Positions 52,658 to 60,503 of a DNA stretch of 64,000 bases are shown in pieces. Source of the stretch: Sycon ciliatum (taxonomy: Eukaryota; Porifera; Calcarea; Leucosolenida; Sycettidae); contig NC_088643.1 in NCBI RefSeq assembly GCF_964019385.1, positions 78,501,626 to 78,565,625 of the forward strand. The letters are read 5' to 3'. Position 1 is the first letter of the stretch, and each line of letters starts with the position of its first letter. The notes beneath the pieces were generated by a model. The model saw only the letters and a program-made list of their open reading frames with translations, was not told the DNA's origin and ran no database searches. The position numbers and the translations under genes were made by a program.

Positions 52658-52918
52658 GTGGCAGTGACAGGAACCGCATCAACCAGAAGAATGACAAGAT
52701 CGGCAACGGCGGCGATGGCAGCGACTAAAGCACAGACAGAGGCAACGGCTAGGGTCCACTCGACTAGCCATGTGAAATCGGATATGTCCACCGCACATGC
52801 TGATTGTTCTGATGTTAGTTCTGATAAGTATGAGTCGTCCATTGCTAGTCATTTGTTTGAGCATCCTGATTGTCGTGCTGTGTATTCAGATGATTGTTTT
52901 TCGATTGTGTCACGCTGA
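52658..52918 (+). pseudogene. C-terminal fragment of a second Penelope-like family
   Basis: The end of this frame, SSDKYESSIASHLFEHPDC followed by YSDDCFSIVSR and a stop, resembles the region after the GIY-YIG core in Penelope-like proteins. The relic at 56784 has the same YSDD-x-FSI-x-x-R followed by the usual remaining residues. The upstream part is low-complexity Thr/Ala-rich sequence. No RT domain remains. Confidence 0.45.
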
Positions 52919-53361
52919 ATGTTTTGGAAGCTGTATACATGTACATGTACATCCACACAAAGAAACCCAACCTTTGCAAGCAGAAACAAATCAAATTCAC
53001 ACTCAGTAGGCTGTTAGGTAGGTCGTCAAAACCTCATTAGTTGCATGTATGTCCAGTGGTTGTCTCTTGTTGTCGCACTACATGTCACGCGTATTGAGTT
53101 TTCTCGCATTTGCACCTTTGTGTCATTATTGCAATTCTCGCTGTTTACTTTAGCTATCTTCTTTCTTTTTTTGCGCTGTTTTACCACCTTCTTACTGTAT
53201 TTAATCCACTGTTCCTGTTCCTTTTCCCTTACCTGTATTTCACCTGATGAGAAAGCTTGAAAGTATACTTGTGAAGACAAAAACTTTCAAGATGTTTGTA
53301 ATGAGCCTGAAGTGTGTCCTTTTTATGAGTATTATCGCATTTTTGTCTCAGAGGAAACTGT

Positions 53362-53400
<39 letters not shown>

Positions 53401-53429
53401 TTAACTGGTTTGAGGGAAAGAGACAAACG

Positions 53430-53575
53430 GGAAAAGTCTGAAGAAAAAATTGACTGTCACCACCAGGACTCGAACCAGGGACCCTCGCTTGTAGCCAGCG
53501 ATGCTCTAACCACTGAGCTATGGTGTAGTCGTCATCCCAGCAGAGGCCGTTCAACATTTTCTTCAGACTTCGTAA
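53430..53575. mobile_element. tRNA-derived SINE within a short inverted repeat
   Basis: AAAAGTCTGAAGAAAA near 53430 and TTTTCTTCAGACTT near 53557 bracket a tRNA-like head. An (AAT)n run (about 53364-53400) lies beside it, as for a SINE tail. Confidence 0.65.
53454..53527 (-). tRNA. tRNA-like SINE head (not a functional tRNA)
   Basis: The minus strand has an A box (TAGCTCAGTGG) and B box (GGTTCGAGTCC), a good D arm and a 5-bp anticodon stem (TCGCT/AGCGA). The loop GGCTACA lacks the universal U33, and the acceptor and T stems have mismatches. It is a tRNA-derived promoter head, not a decoding tRNA. Confidence 0.6.
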
Positions 53576-53693
53576 CTCACACTTCCTGTGAATCCACACA
53601 GGCGGGTGGGACGCAGCCCTCACTGTAACCCACACTAATCACACTAATTATTATTAATAATAATAATTCAAACAGTAGTTAAGCCAACTCACC

Positions 53694-56531
53694 ATGTCTC
53701 ACATTAATATATGTAGTCTCAGAAACAAGGTCCATCACATTCACCATCTCCTGCACCACCATAAGATCCACGTGCTATCAGTGAATGAAACCCACCTAAA
53801 CAGCAGCATACCCGATTCTAGTGTTCATATACCAGGCTACGATCTATATCGCAAGGATAGAGATCTGCATGGTGGAGGGGTATGCATTTATGTCCATTCT
53901 GATATTCACTCTATCAGAATTCCCATCACTGAGCTAGGAGTGGAGTGTGTCTCTGTTCGTCTTCGCCTGTGTACCAAACCTAAGGCTATTGAGCTGGCTG
54001 TGTGCAGTATATATCGTCCACCGAGTGCAACTGTCGACTTCTGGAACCTGTGCAGTCAGCATCTTGACGTCATCAGCCGTAAATTTAGCAGAATTATTGT
54101 ACTAGGGGACTTTAACACTGATGTGCTACAGCAATCATCAAATAACCACCATTACAAGCACCTGTCCAATCTGTGTGAGGAGTTTCACCTCCGCAATGTC
54201 GTGACTTCACCAACGCGACTTGCCAAGACATGTCTGGATCTAATACTCGTTTATGCTGCCGCACCACATGTTAAGACAACTGTAGTATCTGTAGACGGCG
54301 TGAGCGACCATGATCTCGTTCTGACTAACTTCTCCTACAAAGCCACGCAGCAAGCTAACTCCCGCCTCAAATTCGTGCGCAAACCGCTCCCACATGCAAT
54401 TGACCCCGCTACACTCTGCGATGATATCGACAGCACTCTGGAGCCTCTCCCCAAGTCAGCTGATGTCAATGCACAAGTCACCCAGCTTTCACACTGTATT
54501 ACTCGAGTTTTAGACAAACATTCACCGATCTGCCCCGTGGTCTCACCAGCTTTCAGTAAACCGAAGCCTCAGCCATGGGTGACACCTCAGTTGAAACACC
54601 TCCTCCAGCAACGAATCCACCTACATAGAAAAGTACGCACTCACCCGTCAGATGAACAGCTTCTGCAGAGGTATCGTGCAATACGGCGAGAAGGCACTCT
54701 CCTCAACAGGCAGCTGAAGTCACAGTATTACATTAGAGAGTTCAAAAATCGTCGCCACGACCCACGAGGCCAATGGGCCATTATCAATAGCTTGTCTGGT
54801 AGAACAGCAGTGAGGGCTGCCCCAGCAGCCACACTCGCCGATCTGACAACTACCTTCGCCGAGATCGTCCATGACCCTGCCAGACCAGTCGAGCTGCCCC
54901 TACCCGTTGCAGACCCCAATAACACTACTCTTTTGGAGTTTGATACCGTCAGCGTCGATACCATCACCAAGTTGCTTGAATCTCTGGTATCCAACAAAGC
55001 CACCGGCTCCGATGATATTCCGTCCTGCATCCTGAAATCCTGCAGAGATTCAGTCTCGTATCCGTTAACTGTTATCGTCAACCAGTCTCTTCGCTCTGGC
55101 ATCTTTCCTGCTGCCTACAAACATGCCCATGTCTGCCCTGTTTACAAATCTGGTGATAAGACCTCAGCCACCAACTACAGGCCAATCTCACTGTTGCCTA
55201 TCGCGGCCAAGATCCTAGAGAAGGTTGTCCACAAGCAAGTCACTTCGTATTTCACCCAGAATCCAGACCTGTCAGCCATACCAGCTGAACAATTTGCGTA
55301 CCGCTCACACCATAGCTGTGAGGATGCCCTGACACTTTGCATAGACAGATGGAACAGAGCACTTGACAACGGTGACCAATGCGGAGTAGTCTTTGCGGAT
55401 ATGAGCAAGGCGTTTGACCGTGTGCAGCACACAGGTCTGCTGGGAGAGCTAGCCACCACTGGCTTAGGCGGCACTGTCCTCAAGTGGTTCTCAGACTATC
55501 TCACGAACCGCAGCCAGCAGGTTACTGTCAATGGTGAGAAGGGTGACACCAAACCCTGTACAAGAGGGGTCCCCCAGGGGTCTGTTCTTGGGCCTTTGCT
55601 TTTCTGCGTCTACATTCGCCGGGTACCCGATATATTTCACCAGAGTGTCGTGCAGCTGTACGCTGATGATATTGCGTTCTACGTATTCGGCTCTGATGTG
55701 GCTACAATTATGCTACGCTTGCAGGATAGTATGCGGTTGCTAGAGCAATACCTTGATGAGAAAGGCCTTCTGCTCAACCCCACTAAAACACAGTTCATGT
55801 TGATACGGCGTCCTGCCCTGCCTGCACTGAGCCCAGCCCTGTACCTGACCTGTAAAGGCATTGTCATTTCCCCTGTCTCTACTGTGAAATACCTCGGTAT
55901 ACTAATCGATGAGCATCTAACGTTCCGCCCACAAGTAGAAAAGGTGTGTTCAGTGGTCTTCGCTAAACTAGCCTGTTTTGCTCATGGCCGTCGCAATTTA
56001 TCAGCTACAGCTCGGAGAACTTTCTTCTTGTCAATTATACAGTCTACTCTAGAATATGCAAGTAATGCGTATGTGCACTGTTTGAAAACTACCCTATATA
56101 ACAGGCTTGTAACGGTCAGCCATATTGCGATGAAGAAGGCATTTGGTTTAGATAGAATGACCCCAACTGCATTAGTTTTACAACGGTGTCATCTGTATTC
56201 GTTTGAGCAACGAGTTAATTTGAAACTATACGTTTTGGTCTATCGCTGCTTGTCATCAATTACTAGCCCCCTCCTTCAGTCACTGTTTCTCCTGCGTTCA
56301 GTTGGCCCGCACACAAATGCTCGTACTCGTGGCCAGGATACAGCTGCCTTAGTATTACCTACTGTACATATTGGGTATGGACTGCGCTCAGTTTCTTTTC
56401 TGGCGGCAGGTCGGTGGAACACTCTTCCTCCAAACTGTCGTCAGGCACAATCTGCTGGTACTTTTGCTCACCTCACAAAGATTCACCTAGGGTTCCCTGT
56501 AACAAGGCCATGCCTGTTGGGACTCCCCTAG
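53694..56531 (+). CDS. LINE ORF2: AP endonuclease plus reverse transcriptase (CR1/Jockey-like)
   Basis: 945 codons, uninterrupted. The N-terminal apurinic-type endonuclease shows HINICSLRNK, SVNETHL, GVCIYVHSD, VLGDFNTDV near residue 140 and VSDHDLV near 205. RT motifs follow: KATGSDDIPSCIL near 435, NYRPISLLPIAAKILEKVV near 495, EQFAYRSHHSCEDAL, VFADMSKAFDRVQH near 567, GVPQGSVLGPLLF near 625, the catalytic LYADDIAFYV near 655, and VKYLGILIDEHL near 735. This is a non-LTR retrotransposon of the Jockey/CR1 group by motif. It ends near 56531 and is followed by AATAATAAATACTACTACTA, a tail-like microsatellite. No ORF1 was recognised upstream, so the element may be 5'-truncated. The intact frame suggests recent insertion. 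Confidence 0.93.
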   Translation: MSHINICSLRNKVHHIHHLLHHHKIHVLSVNETHLNSSIPDSSVHIPGYDLYRKDRDLHGGGVCIYVHSDIHSIRIPITELGVECVSVRLRLCTKPKAIELAVCSIYRPPSATVDFWNLCSQHLDVISRKFSRIIVLGDFNTDVLQQSSNNHHYKHLSNLCEEFHLRNVVTSPTRLAKTCLDLILVYAAAPHVKTTVVSVDGVSDHDLVLTNFSYKATQQANSRLKFVRKPLPHAIDPATLCDDIDSTLEPLPKSADVNAQVTQLSHCITRVLDKHSPICPVVSPAFSKPKPQPWVTPQLKHLLQQRIHLHRKVRTHPSDEQLLQRYRAIRREGTLLNRQLKSQYYIREFKNRRHDPRGQWAIINSLSGRTAVRAAPAATLADLTTTFAEIVHDPARPVELPLPVADPNNTTLLEFDTVSVDTITKLLESLVSNKATGSDDIPSCILKSCRDSVSYPLTVIVNQSLRSGIFPAAYKHAHVCPVYKSGDKTSATNYRPISLLPIAAKILEKVVHKQVTSYFTQNPDLSAIPAEQFAYRSHHSCEDALTLCIDRWNRALDNGDQCGVVFADMSKAFDRVQHTGLLGELATTGLGGTVLKWFSDYLTNRSQQVTVNGEKGDTKPCTRGVPQGSVLGPLLFCVYIRRVPDIFHQSVVQLYADDIAFYVFGSDVATIMLRLQDSMRLLEQYLDEKGLLLNPTKTQFMLIRRPALPALSPALYLTCKGIVISPVSTVKYLGILIDEHLTFRPQVEKVCSVVFAKLACFAHGRRNLSATARRTFFLSIIQSTLEYASNAYVHCLKTTLYNRLVTVSHIAMKKAFGLDRMTPTALVLQRCHLYSFEQRVNLKLYVLVYRCLSSITSPLLQSLFLLRSVGPHTNARTRGQDTAALVLPTVHIGYGLRSVSFLAAGRWNTLPPNCRQAQSAGTFAHLTKIHLGFPVTRPCLLGLP

Positions 56532-56783
56532 TCAAATAATAAATACTACTACTACTACTACTAGTAGTTTGGAGGCGGTGGGAAAACAGTTTCGTAATAA
56601 GTATTTGCATGCAACGACGCAAATCCACACAATTCAGTAGACACTTCTTTTCTATCAAACGTTTTCTTTCCCTTCTCTTCAGGATAGTACAGGGAATGTT
56701 GTAAATTTGAAAAAACACATAACTATTATAGAGAATGAAAGAAAGAAAAAAGTCAACACTTCAACATACATGTAGGTGTCAAA

Positions 56784-56993
56784 ATGATTAAAGTGTTAAA
56801 AACTCAAAAACAAACAGCTGCTTGTCGTAAGTTGTATAGTGATGATATCTTTTCGATTTTGACTCGTGGAAGGTCTAAGTTACATCTTGCTGTGTTAGAA
56901 GCTCTGTATATTCGTAAACTAGATCCAGAACTATGTGTACAGAAGGAGAATGTGTTATCGTTGCAGTTGTTTGGTGTCACACCTCGTGAAAGC
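56784..56993 (+). pseudogene. Penelope-like protein C terminus (second family)
   Basis: KLYSDDIFSILTRGRSKLHL, AVLEALYIRKLDPELCVQKE and LSLQLFG match the post-GIY-YIG tail usual in Penelope-like proteins (EALYIxxxxPxLCxQK). The preceding RT and nuclease core are missing. An (AGT)n run follows at about 56994-57016. Confidence 0.6.
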
Positions 56994-57015
56994 AGTAGTA
57001 GTAGTAGTAGTAGTA

Positions 57016-57130
57016 GAATTTATTATTTTGATAGGGAAGGCCCTACAGACGTTGCCGTCTTGTTACAGGGAACCCTAAGTGCTCTTTACAGAGCGAAACA
57101 AAAACGGATAGATGCTCAACCTGACGACAC
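57016..57130 (+). repeat. Retroelement tail block, copy 1
   Basis: TTTATTATTTTGATAGGGAA through GCTCTTTACAGAGCGAAAC to GATAGATGCTCAACCTGACG. The same block is inverted at about 59885-60005. It contains a 5-bp stem followed by GAAAC, reminiscent of the 3' half of a hammerhead, but the CTGATGA half is absent. Confidence 0.6.
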
Positions 57131-57471
57131 GAGACAGGCAGAGAATTCCACCTATCAGCGCCAAGGAAAGAAATGGAGAACATGCCATATCTAGTGTGAC
57201 AAGTGTTCCCTGATGTGTTCAATGTGTTTGTCTACAACTTGCAGCTGTTTGTTTTTGAGTTTTTAACACTTTTAAAATCATTTTAACACCTACATGTATG
57301 TTGAAGTGTTGACTTTTTTCTTTCTTTCATTCTCTATTATAGTTATGTGTTTTTTCAAATTTACAACATTCCCTGTACTATCCTGAAGAGAAGGGAAAGA
57401 AAATGTTTGATAGAAAAGAAGTGTCTACTGAATTGTGTGGATTTGCGTCGTTGCATGCGAATACTTATTAC

Positions 57472-57602
57472 GTATATAATAAATGTAGAGCCGAAGGATT
57501 TATTGCAATTACATACCAGTATAAAAACCGAGGTCCCCCGAGGTTTTATAACTGGTATGTACTTGCAATAAATCCTTCGGCTACTACATTTATTATACAT
57601 AT
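57472..57602. mobile_element. Compact fold-back element
   Basis: ATAATAAATGTAG and GCCGAAGGATTTATTGCAA on the left recur inverted on the right, meeting at CCGAGGTCCCCCGAGG in the centre. 59043-59165 is a related element with the same centre. Confidence 0.85.
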
Positions 57603-57614
57603 GTTGACCTTCAC

Positions 57615-58033
57615 TTTCCCTAAAAAGGAGTATTTTATAAACAGTATTTATTGGCCTTAGTGGTATTTGGGACAGAGCTTTCGGCCATATTTTCAATTCA
57701 TTGCATTCCCAAATCATCACAACCACGCGCTCTTCAGCCGAACCATACAGACACCAGCAAGGACACTTCCGTTGAGAGATAATATTGCTCCACGCCTCTA
57801 GACAGCTGTTTCGCTCCCTGTCGGAGCTCACTGGTGTCTGTATGGTTCGGCTGAAGAGCGCGTGGTTGTGATGAGTTGGGAATGCAATGAATTAGTGGTA
57901 TTTTATAAACAGTATTTATTGGCCCAAAAGCCAATAAATACTGTTTATAAAATACCACTAGGCCAATAAATACTGTTTATAAAATACCACTAGGCCAATA
58001 AATACTGTTTATAAAATACTCCTTTTTAGGGAA
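57615..58033. mobile_element. Nested fold-back with 32-bp tandem units
   Basis: The outer arms are CCCTAAAAAGGAGTATTTTA (57618) and its inverted copy near 58030. The inner 32-bp unit (GGCCAATAAATACTGTTTAT then AAAATACCACTA) repeats at about 57928-58010 and inverted near 57893. A separate hairpin with ~50-bp arms (ACCACGCGCTCTTCAGCCGA...) sits at 57720-57870. Confidence 0.85.
57800..57838 (-). ncRNA. Degenerate hammerhead motif
   Basis: On the minus strand: CCAGTGA where CTGATGA is expected, stem II GCTCC-GACAG-GGAGC, GAAA, CAGCTG, UC. The second half is identical to the motif at 50324-50335 (GAAACAGCTGTC). The altered first core half and missing stem I argue against activity. Confidence 0.4.
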
Positions 58034-58150
58034 AAGTGCAGTGCTGCATGGAAAAGTACAGTGGTATTTATTGAGTCAACTAATTTATTCGAATTTGATA
58101 CCGTTGATGGTGTGGTCACTAATGAGTGTGGGTATTTATCAAAGGTCAAT

Positions 58151-58553
58151 ACCGTATTTTTCCGGTTGTAAGTCGACCTTTTACGACTAGAAATAGAAGG
58201 AGAAAGGGTGGGGGTCGACTTACAACCGGGATTCGACTTATAACAGGGAACTATCAGAATCTTACAAAAAATGACCAGCCCTGCATGCATGAGTGCACCA
58301 TGTGTACACATGTTTGCCAGTTTATTGGCCTTTTTCAAGGATTGGGACGTTATACCCTCCAATAAGGAATGTTTACATGATTTGTTGATATGTTAGTAGC
58401 AGGGAGTGGTTGGTATATAACGGTAGTGCTTCGTTGGGTGAAAACTTTAAAACGCAGAATTGAGACCTCCGGATACGGGGGTCGACCTACATGTATAACC
58501 GGGGTCGACCTACATGTATAACCGGGGTCGACTTACAACCGGTAAAATACGGT
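58151..58553. mobile_element. MITE with CCGTATTTTTCCGG terminus
   Basis: Left end ACCGTATTTTTCCGGTTGTA and right end TACAACCGGTAAAATACGGT are inverted copies. GGTCGACTTACAACCGG and GTCGACCTACATGTATAACC recur inside. The terminus resembles those at 6221 and 14804. Confidence 0.85.
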
Positions 58554-58566
58554 ATATGAAATATTA

Positions 58567-59038
58567 GAATCAACTCGTAAAAACTCCAAGTCAATCTCCC
58601 ATTGACACAAACCTCGTTTATTGAACATATTCATATCCTATCCAATAAAAACAGTTCATAAAAACAGTTCATAAAAACAGTTCATAAAAACAGCTTTTTA
58701 GGATCGGACCCAATCCGCATAACCAAGAGAGCTAGCTCCCTTGGCTGCTGTTGGAATATGCAAGAATGGGCCTTCCAGATAAGGTCTAACAAGGAGCAGT
58801 GGCTATAGTTATGAAATGAACACCGGTAACCATGGAGACAGACCACACTCTCATTATAGATACTGGTTATAAATAGACCGAATAAGGAAAATGATCTGAT
58901 AGCCTATGAAGACTAAAAGAAATTGAACCAATGACAACAAATACTCGTCCAGCACACGGGTTGTCATAGCAACACAAATAACAGCTGTCCGCTAATTTTG
59001 TTGTTGGAGATTGAGTAGGAGTTTTTACTGGTTGATTC
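58567..59038. mobile_element. Fold-back/MITE with ~33-bp terminal inverted repeats
   Basis: Left end GAATCAACTCGTAAAAACTC then CAAGTCAATCTCC, and right end the diverged inverse. The interior has four copies of AGTTCATAAAAAC (58645-58693). Confidence 0.8.
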
Positions 59039-59042
59039 TAAA

Positions 59043-59165
59043 TACAATAAATGCTCCGGCCTTGGGTTTATGACCAATAAAAACTAATTATAAAAACCTC
59101 GGGGGACCTCGGTTTTTATAATAGTTTTTATTGGTCATAAACCCTCGGCCTCCTCATTTATTGTA
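59043..59165. mobile_element. Compact fold-back element, related to 57472-57602
   Basis: TACAATAAATG, GGGTTTATGACCAATAAAAA and TTATAAAAACC recur inverted around CTCGGGGGACCTCGG. Confidence 0.85.
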
Positions 59166-59235
59166 TACATAATAATAATAATAATTCAAAGGATCAGTCG
59201 GGGAAGTGAACTGCCTGAAAAGAGAAAAAAACGCC

Positions 59236-59307
59236 AGACCCACCAGGACTCGAACCTGGGACCCTGCTTGTCATGAGCAATGCTCTAACCACTGAGCTAT
59301 GGGACCA
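59236..59307 (-). tRNA. tRNA-like SINE head, left arm
   Basis: Same sequence as the right-arm head in opposite orientation. A and B boxes are intact. Read as a SINE promoter, not a decoding tRNA. Confidence 0.6.
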
Positions 59308-59597
59308 GGCTGAACCTAGAAGGCGCTGACAAGTTTTTCACTCCAAAGGCAGCTCACAACACGTGCCACACATACTGATGGCACTTGGCCTTGGGTCTTT
59401 TTCCCTCCCCCAGGGGACCAACCACGGTCAGTTTCTGGAAACTACCAGAGGTGAAAGAAAGTGATTAAATGAAACTGACCGTGGTTGGTCGGTCCCCTGG
59501 GGGAGGGAAAAAGACCCAAGTGCCATCAGTATGTGTGGCACGTGTTGTGAGCTGCCTTTGGAGTGAAACACTTGTCAGCGCCTTCTAGGTTCAGCCT

Positions 59598-59668
59598 GGT
59601 CCCATAGCTCAGTGGTTAGAGCATTGCTCATGACAAGCAGGGTCCCAGGTTCGAGTCCTGGTGGGTCT
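59598..59668 (+). tRNA. tRNA-like SINE head, right arm
   Basis: Near-complete cloverleaf: D arm GCTC/GAGC, anticodon stem TTGCT/AGCAG, T arm CCAGG/CCTGG with B box GGTTCGAGTCC. The anticodon loop CATGACA has A instead of U at position 33, and the acceptor stem has a mismatch and a wobble. The paired copy and shared body mark it as a SINE head. Confidence 0.65.
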
Positions 59669-59884
59669 GGCGTTTTTTTCTCTTTTCAGGCAGTTCACTT
59701 CCCCGACTGATCCTTTGAATTTGAAGTTCTCCCAATCCTTTCCAAAATAATAATAATAATAATAATAATACCGGTAATCCTTCTTGATGAATGCATGATG
59801 AAAAAAAACAGAAAAATAATAAGGCACCCATTTTTATAGTCCAGGGTATTCATGGTGCAGTGTACGTAGAGCTAAAAATACGAC

Positions 59885-60005
59885 GTCGTCAGGTTGCTGA
59901 GCATCTATCCGTTTTTGTTTCGCTCTGTAAAGAGCTAGGGTTCCCTGTAACCATGGTAACAAGACGGCAACGTCTGTATGGCCTTCCCTATCAAAATAAT
60001 AAAAT
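59885..60005 (-). repeat. Retroelement tail block, copy 2
   Basis: Inverted relative to 57016-57130. It shares GGGAAGGCC(A/C)TACAGACG, TTGCCGTCTTGTTAC and GAGCGAAACAAAAACGGATA, with a small insertion near 59950. Confidence 0.6.
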
Positions 60006-60503
60006 TTATTTATTTTTTTAATTTAATTCTACTACTACTCCTGTACTACGACTCTGGTCACGTCTGATGCGCTCGTATACCTGGTATACAATGCCCAATT
60101 TCAATGGTAGATCTACACGCGTAGTCGTATTATGCACGAGTTGTAGATCTACTGGCTGTGCTAGCTGTGCGCACGCGCGGGAAAGACTGTGACGTAGGGT
60201 GTGGCCATGGCAACAAACACGTTGCAGATATGGCGTGTGTGCGTCAAGGGGTTTCACGTCATCACGGTCGGTGCTACTGCGCTAGCTACGATCTACGTGG
60301 ATGTACGTGCAGAGATGGTCGATCTCCGTGAAAATCGTGATCCCCACTGAAGATCGCGATGCATGATCAAGACACTTTTTTGAAGGAGAAAAGAAAGAGG
60401 AAAGAAAGGAACAGTGTGTGCGTGGGTATTTGGCTTTTGAACGAATGCGTTATTTGCTGCTCTTTGCTGGTCGAGATGAGAAGCTGAATCTAGGAAATTG
60501 GAA
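60006..60503 (+). other. COPA 5' flank
   Basis: Likely promoter and 5' UTR of COPA. It is GC-richer near 60170-60190 (GCGCACGCGCGGG). No TATA box or clear splice signal was identified. If COPA has a 5' non-coding exon it would be here. Confidence 0.4.

Larger units (their letters stand above)
56592..57472. repeat. Inverted repeat, ~235-bp arms
   Basis: AATAAGTATTTGCATGCAAC through AAACAAACAGCTGC (56598-56823) recurs inverted at 57240-57468. The ~410-bp spacer holds a Penelope-like protein fragment and a retroelement tail. The arms are nearly identical, so the event is young. Confidence 0.9.
59183..59720. mobile_element. Head-to-head pair of tRNA-derived SINEs
   Basis: Inverted arms of about 240 bp (ATTCAAAGGATCAGTCGGGG outward end), nearly identical, separated by about 45 bp. 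Each arm contains a tRNA-like head near its outer part, then a shared body through GGCGCTGACAAGT and GTGCCACACATACTGATGGC to CTCCCCCAGGGGAC. An (AAT)n run follows on the right at about 59747-59771 and a short one lies on the left. Confidence 0.85.

Noticed and set aside
59598-59668. Functional tRNA gene
   Set aside because: Lacks U33, has an imperfect acceptor stem, and exists as an inverted SINE pair; treated as a tRNA-derived SINE head.
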